Of a stretch of DNA of 64,000 nt, positions 35,151 to 50,975 are shown one piece after another (within the stretch, counting starts at the first letter, position 1; every line of letters begins with the position of its first letter). A program made the translations under genes and the position numbers. Source of the stretch: Schizochytrium sp. TIO01 (taxonomy: Eukaryota > Sar > Bigyra > Thraustochytrida > Thraustochytriidae); NCBI GenBank assembly GCA_004764695.1, contig SMSO01000036.1, positions 2,020,001 through 2,084,000 of the forward strand, written 5' to 3'. Under the pieces are notes generated by a model. The model was not told where the DNA came from and made no database searches. It saw only the letters and a program-made list of their open reading frames with translations.

Positions 35151-38100
35151 CTCGCCAAAGCAGAGGCGCTTACTTACTTCCTCCTACACCTCTCGGAAGT
35201 TACTGCTACAGCAGCTGTTACCGTTTGTGGGGGGAGGGGGGCTTCGCGCCTGTGTGGGACTTCAGAGTGCAAACGAGGCCGCCCCTGTGTGGTCTGTGAG
35301 GCCTGCCGGGGCTTCTCGCAGCGCCTCGAATGGGGAGACAGGCGCCAGCCAGTACCTAGCTAGGTGTCTGCGCATTTGCTTACTCCCTGGAATCCGGTAG
35401 GGCCGCTCTCCCGATTCTCTCGAATGGAGAACCTTCTCGATCGAAAGCGTTGTTTCTTTCAGGGTGCCTGTTTCCTGTTAAGCTAAAAGAAAGAAAAAAG
35501 TTCTCTTCTTACGATCATGATAATAGTTTTTATGATCAGGTTTATGTTTATCATCATTATTATTATTATTAAGATGAAAATGAAAAGTAAAAGGAAAGCG
35601 CGCTTGTTTAGAGCAGTTGACGAATTCAATGTGAGGGGTTTCGCTGAGCGAGGCCGACTTTACTTAGATAAGAAAGGTCTTTAAGTAAAGCAACGACGCA
35701 AAGCAAAGGGTGGTAATGGCGAGAAAGAGGCCTCTAAGAGTCTTGATGCAGAAGCCTTCGAAGAAAAGGCCGCAGGGGGGCCTAGTTAACGAAGAGCAGC
35801 GCGTTCGTGGAGAAAGAAGACAACGGCAAACCAAGGCTTCAAGAGTTTTCTACAAGATAGTTTTCTTCACAGGGAGTCCTCGAGCGAGTCACCGTTTACT
35901 TGCTTTGCTGGCAACCGTGACGGCTTTGACTCTCAGGCTTGTGGCGAAGAGCGTTGTTGATCACTGTATTTGATGAGCAAGGAAAGCCAAAAATGGATCT
36001 ATATCCTTTGTAAAAGTAAAAGAACAAAAGTAAAAAAATAAATAAAATTATTAAAATTATTATTAAAATAATATTTAAATTGTTTAAAAATCAGAAACCT
36101 CAGTAGTAGGAATAGTAGTAATGGTGGAGAAGGATTAGACTTGAAAGAAGGGACATATGGCGAACAAACGCAAAGCTGATAGCTAACACAGAGAGGAAAG
36201 CCAATAAGCAAAGCGTGACCTTGGATCATCAGAGTATAACAAGAGACCAACCAATCATGTGGAGAAGCGGATTGCGCAGGTCTCTGGCGTGGCGTTTTCC
36301 AATAGGAACGATCATGCTCGATGCAAAATCCATTGGACAAAGTGCTACTACACTCACTGGGTCGAAAGAAGGGCGGCTCTGAATTGGCACTGCGGGGTGT
36401 TTCGAGGAGGCTTGCAAAGAAAATGCCAAGTAAGAATACAGAAAAAAAATCGAGGTCAAAAGAGGTAAAACCCGCACATGGTGCAGCGACGGCGATGCCA
36501 AGACAGCTTTACTTGCTAGATGAGAGCAGAGAACCTCGTAAGAACAGCAAGTGCGGAGATAACTGCAGAGTTATGTGGTTTATGTTACAAAGGTGGAGGT
36601 GACCTCGCTCAAGTCTTTGGTATATACTGGTACTCGTTTACCTTTTTGTTTACTTCGGTACTCATATTTACTTATATACTACTTACTTTTACTTGCATAC
36701 TTGAAGAAGGAGAGAAGGGCGGCAAAAGACATTTAAACAACCTTAATGGCAGTCTTGTTGATTGAAACGAGGACAGGAGAAATCCTCAGCGCAATAGTCT
36801 GCAAAATTTCAAGCGAAGCTGTGAGTGAGGTCAGCAGTGGCAGTGGAGGCGAGACAGTGGAGGCTGAAGAAATGAAGGAACTTTGCTTAGCAAGTAAGTA
36901 CCTCCTCTCTACCGACCGACCGACTAAGAAGCGAAACCTAAGGCTCTCTCTGGGTGTATAATTTTAAAAACAGAATAAAGAGAAATAATAGTAATAATGG
37001 AAGCCAAAAAAAGTAAACAATCGGCTACCAAATCGAAAAAAGCTGAATGTAGGATTCACTCTATATGTGTATACCTATGCCAAACTTCGATGTGTGTAAC
37101 GATTTTCGATTCGTGGTGTCGGAAAGGCTAGGCAATGAAGTTAAGGTCGAGGTGCGGAGCTCTAAACCAATAAAATGGCTCACGGGGTATTTCAGGTTTC
37201 TCCACTGTGGCAAAAGGAAGAACAATATTTTGCGTCTCCAGATATTAAATGCATATTTATTCAAAAAAGAAGCAAATGGATACTTTCACGAGCACCTGTT
37301 TTGATATTTTCTTCTTTCCTCGTTCCTGCTCACCCACTCACCACGATTTAATTAATCTAAGCTATATAGGCTTTAAAGCTCATTAAAAAACTTACTCGGT
37401 CATTTTTTTTAGGTCACCACGGTAAAGGTGGATCGATTTTCTATTTATTTCTTTTCCTTCTTTTAGATGAATTAAAATCGTAGGTAGTAGTAATCATGCG
37501 GAGACGAGATAAAATAATACATAAACTATTATTATTTTCGGTGGGGGAGGGGGGTGAAATTTCTGTTTGCAAGCGTTGTAATTGTACTATAAGCATAAGT
37601 GGGTGATGCCACGACTCCCTAGCCTTTCTCCTAACGCTGGCCGTTTTCTCCAAGGGCAACGCTTCGAGCAATACAACATCTTGAGCTTATTCTTTCGCGA
37701 GACACACAGCCTCCAATGCAATACCAACAGAGGGCAGTGGTAAATGTACATAATTTTGGTGAAGTTTCAACTTTGACGATTCTATTTTCCACCACAAAGC
37801 CTAAGGACCAACTTCTAAGGGAAGTTCGACACTAATAATGATTTCTTGTCTAGTAAGCTTGAAAACCTGTTTCTATGGGTATATAATACCTCTCTCTGCG
37901 ATTTTTTTTTTTTTTTAAACCTTAAAACGTGAATGAAGGACAAAGAAAGGATAAGTTGAAATTAATTTTTGTACTAGCTAGACTAATAAATATATTTACT
38001 TGCAACTTTGAAAGCGTGCGAGAGAAGCATCGTTGCTCTTATTTTAAAATAAAAATCGAATGATAACAATATATTTAAGCTGTATGAGATAGTTTTTCGT

Positions 38101-40367
38101 GTCGATATAAGATTCATAATTTAAGTAGCTGACTTGGCCGACTTATCCATCCCATTGCTAAGGGGCTTGAGCAAATTTACTCAAGCGGGTTCTGGAAAGG
38201 GTGCAACAGAGATGAGGAGCATCAAATAGAGTCGATGCACATTTTTTAAAATTAAAACCTAGGAAACACGTATATTAAGAAGTAGATGATAAGATAACAG
38301 AGTGATATTTAGAGTATCGTCGTATTTAGCAGTGTAAAGTGATCTCCTACTTTTGCGTTTCTTGTAAGTTTTTAAAGTATTTATAGATGATCATATTTTT
38401 TAGTTTGAACATTGTCACATAAAATAGCTAAATTGATGAAATAAAGCGTTCTATTGCTAATGTTACATATTGTAAAGGAGGAAATGCAAGTATGGTCGGC
38501 AACATTATATTTATTGTTATAGAAGGGGAAGAAGAAGCCTACAACTGAAGCTTTAAAAATATCCTTTTCTATATTTTAATTAAATATAATCTGGTTTTTA
38601 ACCATAATCATGCTACCTCTAAAGAAACAACTGGGAAATATGCTCTTTCAAATATGCTATTCTCTTTTTAAAAACTAATAAAACCTCTGTCTAGAAAAGC
38701 AAAACATAAATCAAACGATCTACAACCATTTTAATTCTTGTTTTTTGTTTTAGGTAAGGACCTGCTACGTGTTTCCTAGTTCTTTTTGTCTTCGATTGTA
38801 GTTTTCACAAGTAATCAGGCTAAGGCCTTGAGCATTCAAAATAAGAAAAAATCTATATGGTTTGCACAATAAAACATTATCATGGTTGGGATGGTGGCTG
38901 CGCATAAATACTCAGACAGGAAGCAAGCGAAGTAGCCCCTCTAACTCAACCTAGCGATGAAGAAAGTGGGAGAATCATGACATTCTTAAAGCTTTCTTTA
39001 TGCCAACTCACCTTGTAAGCTTACTTTTCGAACGATCTGTAGCAGTGATTGGCAAAATAATCACACTGAGCTGGCTGAGGTTTCCAATAGGTGTTATAAG
39101 TACGCAAGAAACATGCATTTCCCTTTATAAAAGGAAGGAAGAAAGAAAGAAAAGCAAAGTAGTTTAAAGAAAAAAATGGATACGTTTTCAATTTCTTTGT
39201 CAACAAATTTGACCTCGGCAACAGTAAGGTATATATGATCACTCTGTGCTTATCAAGTACCTTCCATTGCACTATTGAAAACTAAAATAAAAAATACGTA
39301 TAACCTCCGACTAGGGTTAGTTTAGCTACAAAAACGGAAGTTATTATAATGAATATTTCAAGCAACAATTGAAATTGGAAAGTACTTCCTGAGCTGTTAG
39401 TCTCTTTTTACAGATTCACCTGTGAAGCACTATTAAACATTAAACGCTACTTGATTCCGTCTATAAAATTACACTATCCAACCCCTGGTTTCATATTCCA
39501 TAAGAAAGAATAGCTTAGCGTAGCGTGGCAAGTCGATTGTGGTCAAGAAAAAGGGGAATTTGTCAACAATGTATTTTGAGATGAGTAGCCAGTTATACGC
39601 GGGAGGGAGGCATCACGTTACAATTTATGGAACGAAACAGAAGAGAAAATCTGAGCCGACAAAGTGAAATGATTTGACATGCGTGTTAGGTAATCGTAAC
39701 CACAAGCAACTTGAACTTATCATGAGTGCCTGTATTTAAGATGAGTCAGGTATTATACTACGATTAAATAATTTTGCAGTGACTAGGGGTGTAGCTTGCA
39801 CTCAAAGAGTAACAACAGGTCAGTTATGTCTCCTGGAAACGTTTTTTTTTTATTTTGAACAAAAAGGGAATTAATAATCGATGTCCAGAATAAATCTCTT
39901 CAAGGCCACATTTCAATCCGCTGATATGGCATTGCAAAAGCTCAAGTGCACAAATATAGAGTACCCTAAGACTTGGTAAAGCATTGGGGATGGAGATTGC
40001 TACAAAGGGGATACAGCCGTCAGTGGCATGGAGTCTTGAAAAAGCTGGAGGTACTTTTTTTCGACTTTTTTTCCAATGATGTACACGCGATGGTAAATGT
40101 AAATGTATAGGCCACATAGTAGGTTTTTATTTTAAGATAAGAGTAGAGAAAATAAAATAAAATAAAAGGTAGATAGAAATAGGATGCAATCTGCAAGAAA
40201 AAGAATGGAATGAGTTCAAGGCTATTCCCTCATCACATGTCCAGAGTTCCAAAAGCGATCTAAGCGAATCGTCTATTTCTTGTTTATTTGTTCATTTGCT
40301 TGGTGTTAGGAAAATGCAAATCTATAAGACAAAAACAAAAAGGAGAAAACACGCTTGGAAAGAGAAC

Positions 40368-40368
<1 letters not shown>

Positions 40369-40392
<24 letters not shown>
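40369..40392. repeat. (GA)n dinucleotide repeat
   Basis: Twelve GA units, continuing into a purine-rich stretch. Confidence 0.85.
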
Positions 40393-40398
<6 letters not shown>

Positions 40399-42293
40399 GA
40401 CGAGCGAAAATTAGGTTAATTGATTATTATTATTATTAAAATAAAAATAACCACAAGCAAAATCAAATTTGGCCAAAAATACTTTATGTCTTCCATAACA
40501 TCACAAACAAATTGTCGCTTCTTATGTCGTTGTTCGTTTTGTCTATTTTTGTGGTGGGTGATCATAGATAGTTGAATAATTAAGCAATTTAGCCAGGTAC
40601 TTGACTAGCTTGGTGTACTTCGATTCCGAATTTGTTCTTTACCTACTTAGGCAATAAATGAAGGACTCGGGACGAATCTTATTCCTGAGAAAGGACGATG
40701 AATCTGGCATGACGAGGGGCTTCAAAGCCTACACTATCAATTCGAATTCACTTGCTTGGTCCAATGGCTATTTAGAGCTGCTAATAATCCTTTTTCTATT
40801 ACCCGAACTGAATATAATAACGCAAAACTCTTCAAAATGAGAAACGATAATGCCACCCCGAAGACGTAAATTAATGACTAATTGCAAATATAGAGCCCTC
40901 CAAGAGGGGAGACGCAGCATCGGCATATGAAAAGAAAAGCTGTCGAAGTTATGATTTAAATGATCTCTCACGCAAGGTAAATTCGACTGTTGATAATTGG
41001 TAGAGTATTTGTGCAATATGCTTCCCGCTCATGCGCAAATTAATTCCTGCAAGAATTAAGCGAAAGGCCAACCTCCGAGCTCCCTTTTCCACACCTTGGT
41101 ACCGACTGCACCGTGAGGAGTTATGACGATAACGTTTCAAATGATGATGTCCTGTAGGTCTGTTTGTTCTAGCCGCTATTCCAGAAATCTCATTTCTTCT
41201 GCGCATAAGAATGGTACTGTAATTTTGCCAAGCGCTTCTGAGAGGGGCTCGGAGGGTAGGCGCCTAGTTTCTTCTTGAGCTGGGCGCCCCGGTGTTCTGC
41301 TCGATCTCTTTGAGGTTCATCTGCTCGGCATGAGAGCGAAGCGTTGCTTATGCAACTGGACCACCCCTTTAGGAACAAGTTCCTGGGAATAGCTGAGGAG
41401 ATGAGATGAAAAGTACTAGAAAGAAAAAGTTGAATGAGAGGCCAACTAACAGAATGTGGGCCCCACTATATGTTATTATAGCAAAGTGGAAATGAGTTAG
41501 CAAAAGTAGGGAAACGCTCTTCGTACTCTGGCTCTGAAGAGGCTTTTATCAGCGTCGCCATACAGCCTTGTCCGGGCTTCAGCTACCTGCGTTAGCTAGT
41601 TAGCCTTCGTTTCTAGCTAGCTAGAGTTTCTCTCAGGGGCTTTGCCATATTGCTTTCTTTTTGGTGAGTGAAAAGAAAGGAAGAGGCCTTCCACAGAGGC
41701 CTTACCTACTTCACACAGTCGGCTCGGAGAGGCCTGCATTTACTGAGACAGCGGGAAGAAGGCCCCCGCAGAGGGACTGCGGGGAACTGTTTCGGGAATT
41801 ATATGGCCTAGAGGAACTATATGATAATCTCTCTAGGGCCTTATTATTCTCGATGGCAAGTTTTGGGGGTCAGAACCATGGAAACTCAAACAGGGGAAGG
41901 CGCTAAAGGTTCTCTGCTCTCACATCACCCCAAGTCAAGATCAAGGAATCAACTCTATCATCTTGGTGCAAACTAAAGTGAGAATTGAGGCATGGGGAAG
42001 GTCTCTCGCTTCTATCATTAGATGTTGGACTCAATGTTGCTTGTTCTTCCTCTCCTTTAATATTAAAAATTCAAAAGTTAAAATTAAACTGAAAAAATAT
42101 GTTTATATATATTTTTTCTTTCTGCTGAGAATCTCAGAAGTCATTCTATTTTATTTTAAATTAAGAAGTAAGGTTATCTTATTAAAAAAAAAGTAAGTTT
42201 GAATAATTGCAGTTTTCTATTTTATTTCTTTTTCAGTTTTGAGTCTTCCCTACTTAAGGCCTTGTGAGGGAGGCCCAGTGGAGAGGAAATTCA

Positions 42294-42294
42294 A

Positions 42295-42376
<82 letters not shown>
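42294..42376. repeat. (GAAA)n tetranucleotide array
   Basis: About 20 uninterrupted GAAA units, giving a Lys/Glu-rich frame that is not a gene. Confidence 0.92.
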
Positions 42377-44977
42377 CACTCACCGTCTGCGTTGCAGTCA
42401 CGCTTCACCTCATTAACGGGAGAGGAAAGAAAGAATTAACCGAAAAAAAGTTCGTACTCCTCCTTCCAGAACCTTTGTCTTCTAGTGTATGATTATAGCT
42501 ACAGAAAGAAACCGAAGGAGTAGCAATAGTACCCATTAGCCAGCTGGCTAGACAACAAAGCACTCGAACCAAAAATAATGCAAACCAGTTTGTAGCAAAC
42601 TGATGATTTATAAAATTTAATTCACTACACTCAGAAGCACTATAGAAGTATAATATTTATTTTCTTTATTTTTCTGTTGATGCTGTCAAACTAAGCTAGA
42701 TTGAAGCGGCGGTTGCACTGCAGCTTGCAAATAAGCAGAGTAGCACCAAGAATGTAAGAAGGTATGGCCTCTGTCCACCACTATTTTGCTGTTGTTGCTG
42801 TTGTTGTTTTTTTGGCACCGCTTACTCTGTAGCTATTGTTGGATTTCACCAAAGTAGCCCTGCGAAGCCTCTGTACTCGCGATTCTTTTTTGTAGTCCAC
42901 TGTGCTTCGCTGTGCTAGAGATGCTCTGTAGTCTGGCCTCCTCCTAACACAATCGATCAATCGATCAAGTACGATAAAAATATAAATAAACAAACAAACA
43001 AACATATGGATGAATAAATAATTTAATGAATGAGTGGAATCGTGCCTAAATCCCTTTCGTTCTTCCATACTTACTAAAGAGAAAAAACGAAAAACGAAGC
43101 GAAGCAAAGCAAAGCAAAGCCTCACGCGATGCTATAATTCCAGCAGAAGCTAGCACCATCAGTGAAGGCCCTGAAAGCTGGCAGCTGCTACGTTCTTGAA
43201 ACAGTTGTCGGCATTTTGTTCTTGCGGCTTCTACTGTTCTACTGCTTCTCCTTCTGGAGCAGGGTTTGAAGAATAATTGATTGCTCTTGAAGGTGCATTT
43301 AAAGTTAGTAAGCTGCCTATTTATTAAAGGTACTGAGAGAGGGGAGCATTGACTCCGGGGAGTAAACGAGAGAGACAGAGAGAGAGAGAGAGAGAGGTGA
43401 GAGAGAAACAAAAACAAACAAATGGTTTCTCTCTCTCTCCGGAAGACAAGTATCAAAGAGAGTCGGCCTTCAGAGCGGTGCGAGTGATGGACTGTGGGAG
43501 GTTGTATGGGAGGAGGCGAAATTGTTTTCTTTGTTTCGAAAAGCTCTTCTTTCTAGAAAACAAATCCCTCTTTTAGTGCTACTCGTTCTGCTGTCTTGCA
43601 TCCCCATTCTTCAATTGCGCTGTTTTGTAATAAGAAGGCTGTATTTAATGATATATATAATAATAGTAATAAAAATAAATTAAAAGTCATTAAAGCATAA
43701 TGAATGTGGTCGTGAAAAGGCATAATGAAGAAACAAGCGAAAAGATTATGCTCGGCGACAGTTTTATGAAAAAGAAGGATCAGACAATAAATTAGGGCTG
43801 ATAGGTAGACGAGCTGACCAGAAACTAGGATCATTAGACAAAAGCCATTGACTGAGTGCCACAGTGGGTATCCTTTTTTCTTCACTTACTAACTGCACCA
43901 CTAGCAAACAACGAGAGAAAAGAGTAGAAAGAGAAAGGGCCGTCCACAGGAACTCTTGAATCCGGCCCTCCTAGTTTTGTTTTGGATGACGATAAAGAAA
44001 ATAAAACCCTACCACTGATAACTTGAGTTTTTCCAACAGCCAAAGAGGGGCCGTTTTCAAGAAACATAACACAACTAGTTGAGAAAATAAAACAACGCCC
44101 GAAGCGTTCTAACAAGCAACAGACCACGCAAGACCAAGCAAGCCACCCAAAACACGCGCTCTGTGCTCTGCTCTGCTTCGCGACTTATTAGTACGTCCGT
44201 GTAGACAAAACCTCCCTCCTTTTTTCTTCCTCCTATTTACTATTCACTCGAGAGAAGAAAACTTTCTGCTAAATCCGTACAGAGGGAAAAAAACAAACAA
44301 ATACTAAATTAAAAAAATAAAAAATTGTTCTGCGCTGTCCTCGTGGGTTAGCTTCATATCTGTTCGCGTTAGTATTTTGCCCAAAAGAGAAGGTCCGAAA
44401 CTGGGGTTTTATTGTCTTATCTAAGCGAGGCAGGCGAGGCAGGCGAAGCCTCAATCCAACAACAACAACAAAACAACAGCAAAAACAACAACAAAAACAA
44501 CAACAGAGGAGAGAGGATGCCAGAGAGAGAGCGAGAGAAATGCAAGGGAAGAAGGTATGGGCGCTCTTCTTCTTGCCTCTAGCTAGAGAGGGATAAGCAA
44601 GCAAGCGATCGAAGCCGCAAGCAAGCAAGCAAGCGATCGGCCTCTGAGAGCAGCAGCAGCCAGCTTTGAGGGGTATGCCGCTGGCCTCTGCCCGCATCGT
44701 GGCAGGCTTGGCCTAGGATCGGGCGCGGTGCAGCTGAAGCTGGAGGCTGCTTTGGAATGGAATAAGATCTTCGGGAGGGCAGAATGACGAAAGAGGAAAA
44801 GCAAGCTGCTACAGCAGCAGAAAATTGCAGAATCATGCATGATTTTATTTACGGGGTTCTGCTACTACAAAAATAGGAAATAGAATGCAGCTTCAGATTG
44901 TGAATGCCTCTCTGAAGGCTGACGGAGGAGGGATGAGCCTCTCTGCAGTTTTGTCAGCAGGTTATCGGCAGAATTCA

Positions 44978-45042
44978 GGTTATGAATGAATGAATGAATG
45001 AATGAATGAATGAATGAATGAATGAATGAATGAATGAATGAA
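44978..45042. repeat. (GAAT)n tetranucleotide array
   Basis: About 16 units of AATG/GAAT, with no interruption visible. Confidence 0.92.
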
Positions 45043-46136
45043 TTGTGGATTAATCGTACTATTTTAGAAGGCGGCAATCTCTATCTTTCCAGGGTGAAAA
45101 CCACTATATCTCTTGTGTTTATAATAAAATGTATCGATTAGATGACACCATGATGAATATAGCGAAATCAAATCGTGCAGCAATTCCTCACCACTAACGA
45201 AGGCTTTAAAAGTATCTCCAGCGGCCTTTCGAATGTCTATTGCGATTCAGGCTTAAGTAGCATGGGCAAATCCAGGCGGGAGGTCTGCTGGATGTCTAGC
45301 TAGAGTTATTGGCGATATGCCAGCCATACGAGTGGCAAACCTTTAATCTGAGCCCTTCATCTTAACTAGATGGGTGGATGTGAGGAAAGATCATCTTCCA
45401 GAGACATTTGCCCTGGGAAAATAAAGATGCAAGATTATTTTAAAATTATAAATATTAAATAACAATAATCAACTCATGAATGCTCGTTTCACATGCTTGG
45501 AAATAACTCATACGTATGATGAACTCATATATAAATATATATATATATATAATAAAGAGGAAACGATTGATTGGGGTTTTAAAAGCAAAGAAGAGAGATT
45601 TGAATGGATCTCTGGGGTTGTTGTATCTCTGTGTTTCCCCACCTTTACAAATATATATAGATTTATATACATACAACTATAAATTAAATTTGCCAAATCG
45701 AAGATTCAGGACGAGTGAATTTTTAATCATTTGAAGCATCCTCGCATTCGAGTGCAAATTTCTTTTGCATTTCGAAAAGTCAAAGTGCTAAACTTCTACT
45801 ATACAGGGCATAAAGGAGGCCTTGAAGAGCCTTTGGTCGATCTTGAGCGGCCCATTGCCAAAAGGGCCACGCGTAACACAAATCCGCTGATTGCGTATGC
45901 AAATGCGCAGTCTCTGCACTCGCCATCGTTGTTGCGCAGGTACAGAACAGCAAAACCACTGAGCTCGAAGATGGGTTCGAAGGCGGATACAGATCAGTTG
46001 CAGCAACCCCTCTTCGCTCTTCGTGTGTCCATGCAGATGCAACACTTGGATACTGAAAGGTAACTTAAGGCGGAGCAGAGGAGAGATCACAGAAACCAGT
46101 AAGTTAGATTTCATTCAGAAAGGTCAAGAAAAAAAG

Positions 46137-46218
46137 GTCAAGAAAGAAAGAGAAAGAGAAAGAGAAAGAGAAAGAGAAAGAGAAAGAGAAAGAGAAAGAG
46201 AAAGAGAAAGAGAAAGAA
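46137..46218. repeat. (GAAAGA)n hexanucleotide array
   Basis: About 13 units of GAAAGA, pure purine on the + strand. Confidence 0.9.
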
Positions 46219-46935
46219 AAGCAAAAAATAAGAAGAAGATAATCCAACAGCGCCGCGATATCCTTGCATCTTAAAACAAACCACAGCTCTCAAGTCAAAC
46301 CAAGGCCTCTGGGGCCCTTCTTCAGCCTGCCGTTTGCCTGCCTCGGTGCGGTCAGCTGTGCCTCCTGCAGCCCAGCCAGCGCGGTCGCTGCGGCGGCAAC
46401 GCGAGTTGGCTCTGAAGCTAGCTAGCTAGCTACAACCATGACAGCCAGCGATTAAAAAAACGACAGCGGTGATAAAAGAAAAAGAAGAAGAAGAAAGAGA
46501 AAGAGAAGAAGAAAGAGAAGCGCCAACTAACTAACTAACTAACTGACTAACTGCCTATTGCTGGGAGGCTCTCCAGTGGAGAAAATAAAATTTTTGTCCA
46601 CCCACGGGGAAGAGGGCGAAAGCGAAAATAAGAATGGACAGGAAGCAGAGGCCACCACTAAGGCTTTGACCAGGCCAGTTTATGAGGGCTCAGGTAGTGA
46701 GAAGAGCTTTCCGTCTCTGTGGATGGAGGCGGCGATGGATGGTTGAAGCAGAGGAGCTCAGGCAGCAGGGCAGGAGCATGCACTGAAGCAGGAGGGGACC
46801 GACGGCGTGGAGGAGATGGCTGACGGCTGACTGACTTGCTGGCTGGCTGGTTGGTGCTGGCTGATCTTATTGGGTCATCGATTGATCGACTGATTGATTG
46901 ATTGGAGACGAAATGGCAGTGCTTATTGAGGTTGT

Positions 46936-46938
46936 TTG

Positions 46939-46973
<35 letters not shown>

Positions 46974-46994
46974 TAACTTCTTTCTTTCTTTCTA
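46936..46994. repeat. (TTTC)n tetranucleotide array
   Basis: TTTC units with one short interruption, purine on the - strand. Confidence 0.85.
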
Positions 46995-47794
46995 TTTACA
47001 CATATTTCATTTTGTTTTAAATACCCACCTCTACTCTTCTTCTCCTATACACGCAAGCATAGTTATTAGTACACTTTAAAGGGAAAGAACCAACAAGAGT
47101 TTAATAAATATATATTTAAATCAATTAAAATGTTGTGCTTATTCTTTTGGTAGGTGCTTCCTTTGAGTTCAATTACAGCAGTTTACATCAGCTCATTTCG
47201 GATGGTAAAGAAAGAGGGGCACAGTGCGCCGAGGATCAAACGCAATTTGCCATCGCGCGGCCAACAGCATAAGCTAAAATGCAATAAAGCTTATCGCCAG
47301 AGCCGCCGGGGTCTGCGCAGCACACGCGCAAAAGCCGGGAAACCAGCGGGAAACGAGCAACGAGCAGGCAAGAGGACGCGCAGGCAGCGGAGAGAGCGAA
47401 GGGAGGGCAAGACATCAGAAAATCGGGAGACAGGAACTTAAAAAAGCCCCACCTTCCAACAGAAAATTAAACAAAAAGAAAAGATGCGAAAAAACTTATT
47501 GTTCCAATCAAGAAATTAAAAGAAAACGCCATCAGCTTAAACGAAAGAGGTGAAAGGAAGTGAAAGGGAATGAAAAGAGAAGAGGTGAAAAAGAGCAAGA
47601 AACAGAAACATATATATGTATGTTTGTATGGATATATGGATATATAGAGAGAGAAGAAGCGAAGGAGTCCTCCCTCTCACAATCTTATTTATCCTTTCGG
47701 CCAAATAAACAAATAAATAAATAAATAAATAAACAAACAAACACTGCTGCAGACTCACTCACTCGTTCATTCTCTCTCTCTCTCTCTGACGTGA

Positions 47795-48465
<671 letters not shown>

Positions 48466-48768
48466 TAGTGCCTCTGTCCCTATCTTCTGCCTATCCTTAG
48501 ATGGTTTGATTGGGTTATTATTGAGGATGACGAAGAAGAAGCAGGTAGCGAAGGCGATGTGCAGAAGGAGAGAGACCTCTGGTCAACAGCAGTTAATTTT
48601 CCGTTGCTTGCTGCAGAGAGCAGGAGCTCGAAAAAGCTGATCCTGGCCGCGTCTTCTTTGGGAGGCTTTCTCAAAGATGGTGTCTCTGGAGAGTGGGTAT
48701 CCTGGAACATGAGATGGATTGATTGATTGATTTAATGCCAAGAAAGAGCGAGGCTTTCTTCGGGATTC

Positions 48769-48998
<230 letters not shown>

Positions 48999-49219
48999 GT
49001 TTCCCTCTCTAACTCTGTCTGTTTTTCCCTGTTCCTGTTTCCTGTTTCGCTTTTTCACCGAGAGGAGAGAGGTGTGTGCTGCAAGGCTCTACAGAGAGGC
49101 CTGCGCGATACCGGTGACTGGCTTTGAACTGTTTTTATTTTCGGTGTCGCTTCTTACCAAAATGATTATTTTCGATCTTTTTAGTTAAATCCTAGTTTTA
49201 TTTTCACTTTGTATTTTCC

Positions 49220-49315
49220 ATTCTGGGCTTCCCTCCTCTTTCCCCTTTCCCCCCTCCCTTTTTTTTTTTTTTTTTTTTTTTTTTCCTTTTTTTTCTTTCT
49301 TTCTCTACCCTCCTT
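49220..49315. repeat. pyrimidine tract with T26 run
   Basis: Almost pure C/T on the + strand for about 95 bases, including 26 consecutive T at 49259-49284. Confidence 0.85.
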
Positions 49316-50779
49316 TATGGCTCTTTCTTTTAGTATTCTTTTTATATACGCCTTTAAAAGCATAATCTTTTCTTGAAAAAGGAAAGATAAGACTGAGACA
49401 TAGAACAAGGAGATGCATAATGGAACAGGCGTTTTATCTTCCGTGCTCTGCTTCGATGTGGACTTGTCCGTATGGTTTTATCCTGCGAAGAAAGACTCTG
49501 AGGACAAGTTGGCGAGGAGGACCTTTCTCCCTCTCTTTCCCCCAGTCTGCACGGCAGCCGAATAAATAAACAAAACAAACAGAGATAGACACAGTGGAGT
49601 GAAAGAGAGAATGCGATTTCATATTCTCTATTAAATGGAAGCACTTTATGCAAACAGGATAAAGCCCTCCCACATCTCCCTCACTCAAATGAATAACGTC
49701 TTCTTTCACTTTCTTCCTGCATCTATTTTAACATTCTTTTTGGTTTAAATACAAAATACTCAAAACAATAATTTCTATTTTATAAAAAAAAAAAATTACA
49801 GTTTTTTTTTTTCAAAGGCCTTTCTCTCTCTGAATCGATTATATCAACAAACAACCAAATAATATTTCCCGACGAAAAGGGAAATCTCACTAAGAGTTCT
49901 GCTACTGATATCTTATGGTGAGTAAGAATGAATGATTCTGACGGACGCCAACGAACCGAAAGATAGAAAGCGAGAAACCAGAAAAGCAAAAGAAGAATCG
50001 GCAACGGAGTAGACAGTGAAAAGTATAAAGCGTAGGGCTACAGATAAAATGGGGAGAGTGATATCTGTGTCGGCTACAAAATATTTATCCGCGCAGGATT
50101 TACATATCCTCAATTCGCAAGGTTTGTCTCTTCGAATGTGCTCATTCTCCACCTCTCTATTCAAAAATAAATAAATAACTATTTTATATACATATATATA
50201 ATAAACAAAGAAAAACTCAAAGAACGAAACGAGAAGTAAGCAAAATCTCTTTAAACTCCAGAATTAAATCGTTCGTCTGCTCCATTCAGGCTCCTCTCCG
50301 GCCTCTGCCCCCGAAGCGGCTGCCCCCAAGCAGACCCCCAACGCTCCTTACCACACTCGCAAGCAAAGAAGCAATTGATTAAACAAGCCCCAACCTGCTC
50401 TGCTGTTCCCCCGGCGTCTTCTCGCGCTGCGATTTTCCCATTTTCGATCAGCAAGAGAAGAGGCCTTTATTTTAATCAATTCCCTCTCTCTCTCTTTCTC
50501 TTTCTCTTTCATTATCTCTTTTCGATAACATCTCATTCATCGACTTCGTTGAGCGATCAATCGATCGATTGTCTGCATCAGTCAGTCCATGAACTAGCGA
50601 TCGGGGCGAGAGACCGACGCGGCGATCGACCTCCGACAGCAGAGCGCTGCCGTAGCTTGGGGGAGGCGCAGAGAGGTAGCTCGCTCGCCGGCCGGAGCGC
50701 CTGTTGGATTGATTGTTGCTTTTTTGCTTGAGGTGCTTTTTAGCTAGGATTATTGCCTCTCTCAGTCTGTGGCCTCGCG

Positions 50780-50975
50780 TTTCTTTTTCTTTTTCTTTTT
50801 CTTTTTCTGTTGGCCTCTTTTGTTTGTTTGTTTGTTTGTTTCTTTCTTTCTTTCTCTGTTTGTTTGTTTCTTTTTTTGCTGTGGCCTTCTTCTTTTTTTC
50901 TTTTTCTATTTGCTGTTTGGAGTGTTTGTTTGTTTGGGTTGTTTGTCATTTGTTTTTGTCTTTTCTGTATACTGG
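50780..50975. repeat. T-rich (TTTTC)n / (TTTG)n leader of the polyQ gene
   Basis: T-rich stretch with TTTTTC, TTTG and TTTC units, 160-350 bases before the ATG of the polyQ gene. Its coding frame stays open through it and gives a spurious Phe/Leu-rich extension. Confidence 0.75.

Noticed and set aside
45731-46114. 110-codon open frames on both strands
   Set aside because: No recognisable domain, mutual overlap, and position in the desert. Retained only as a mention.
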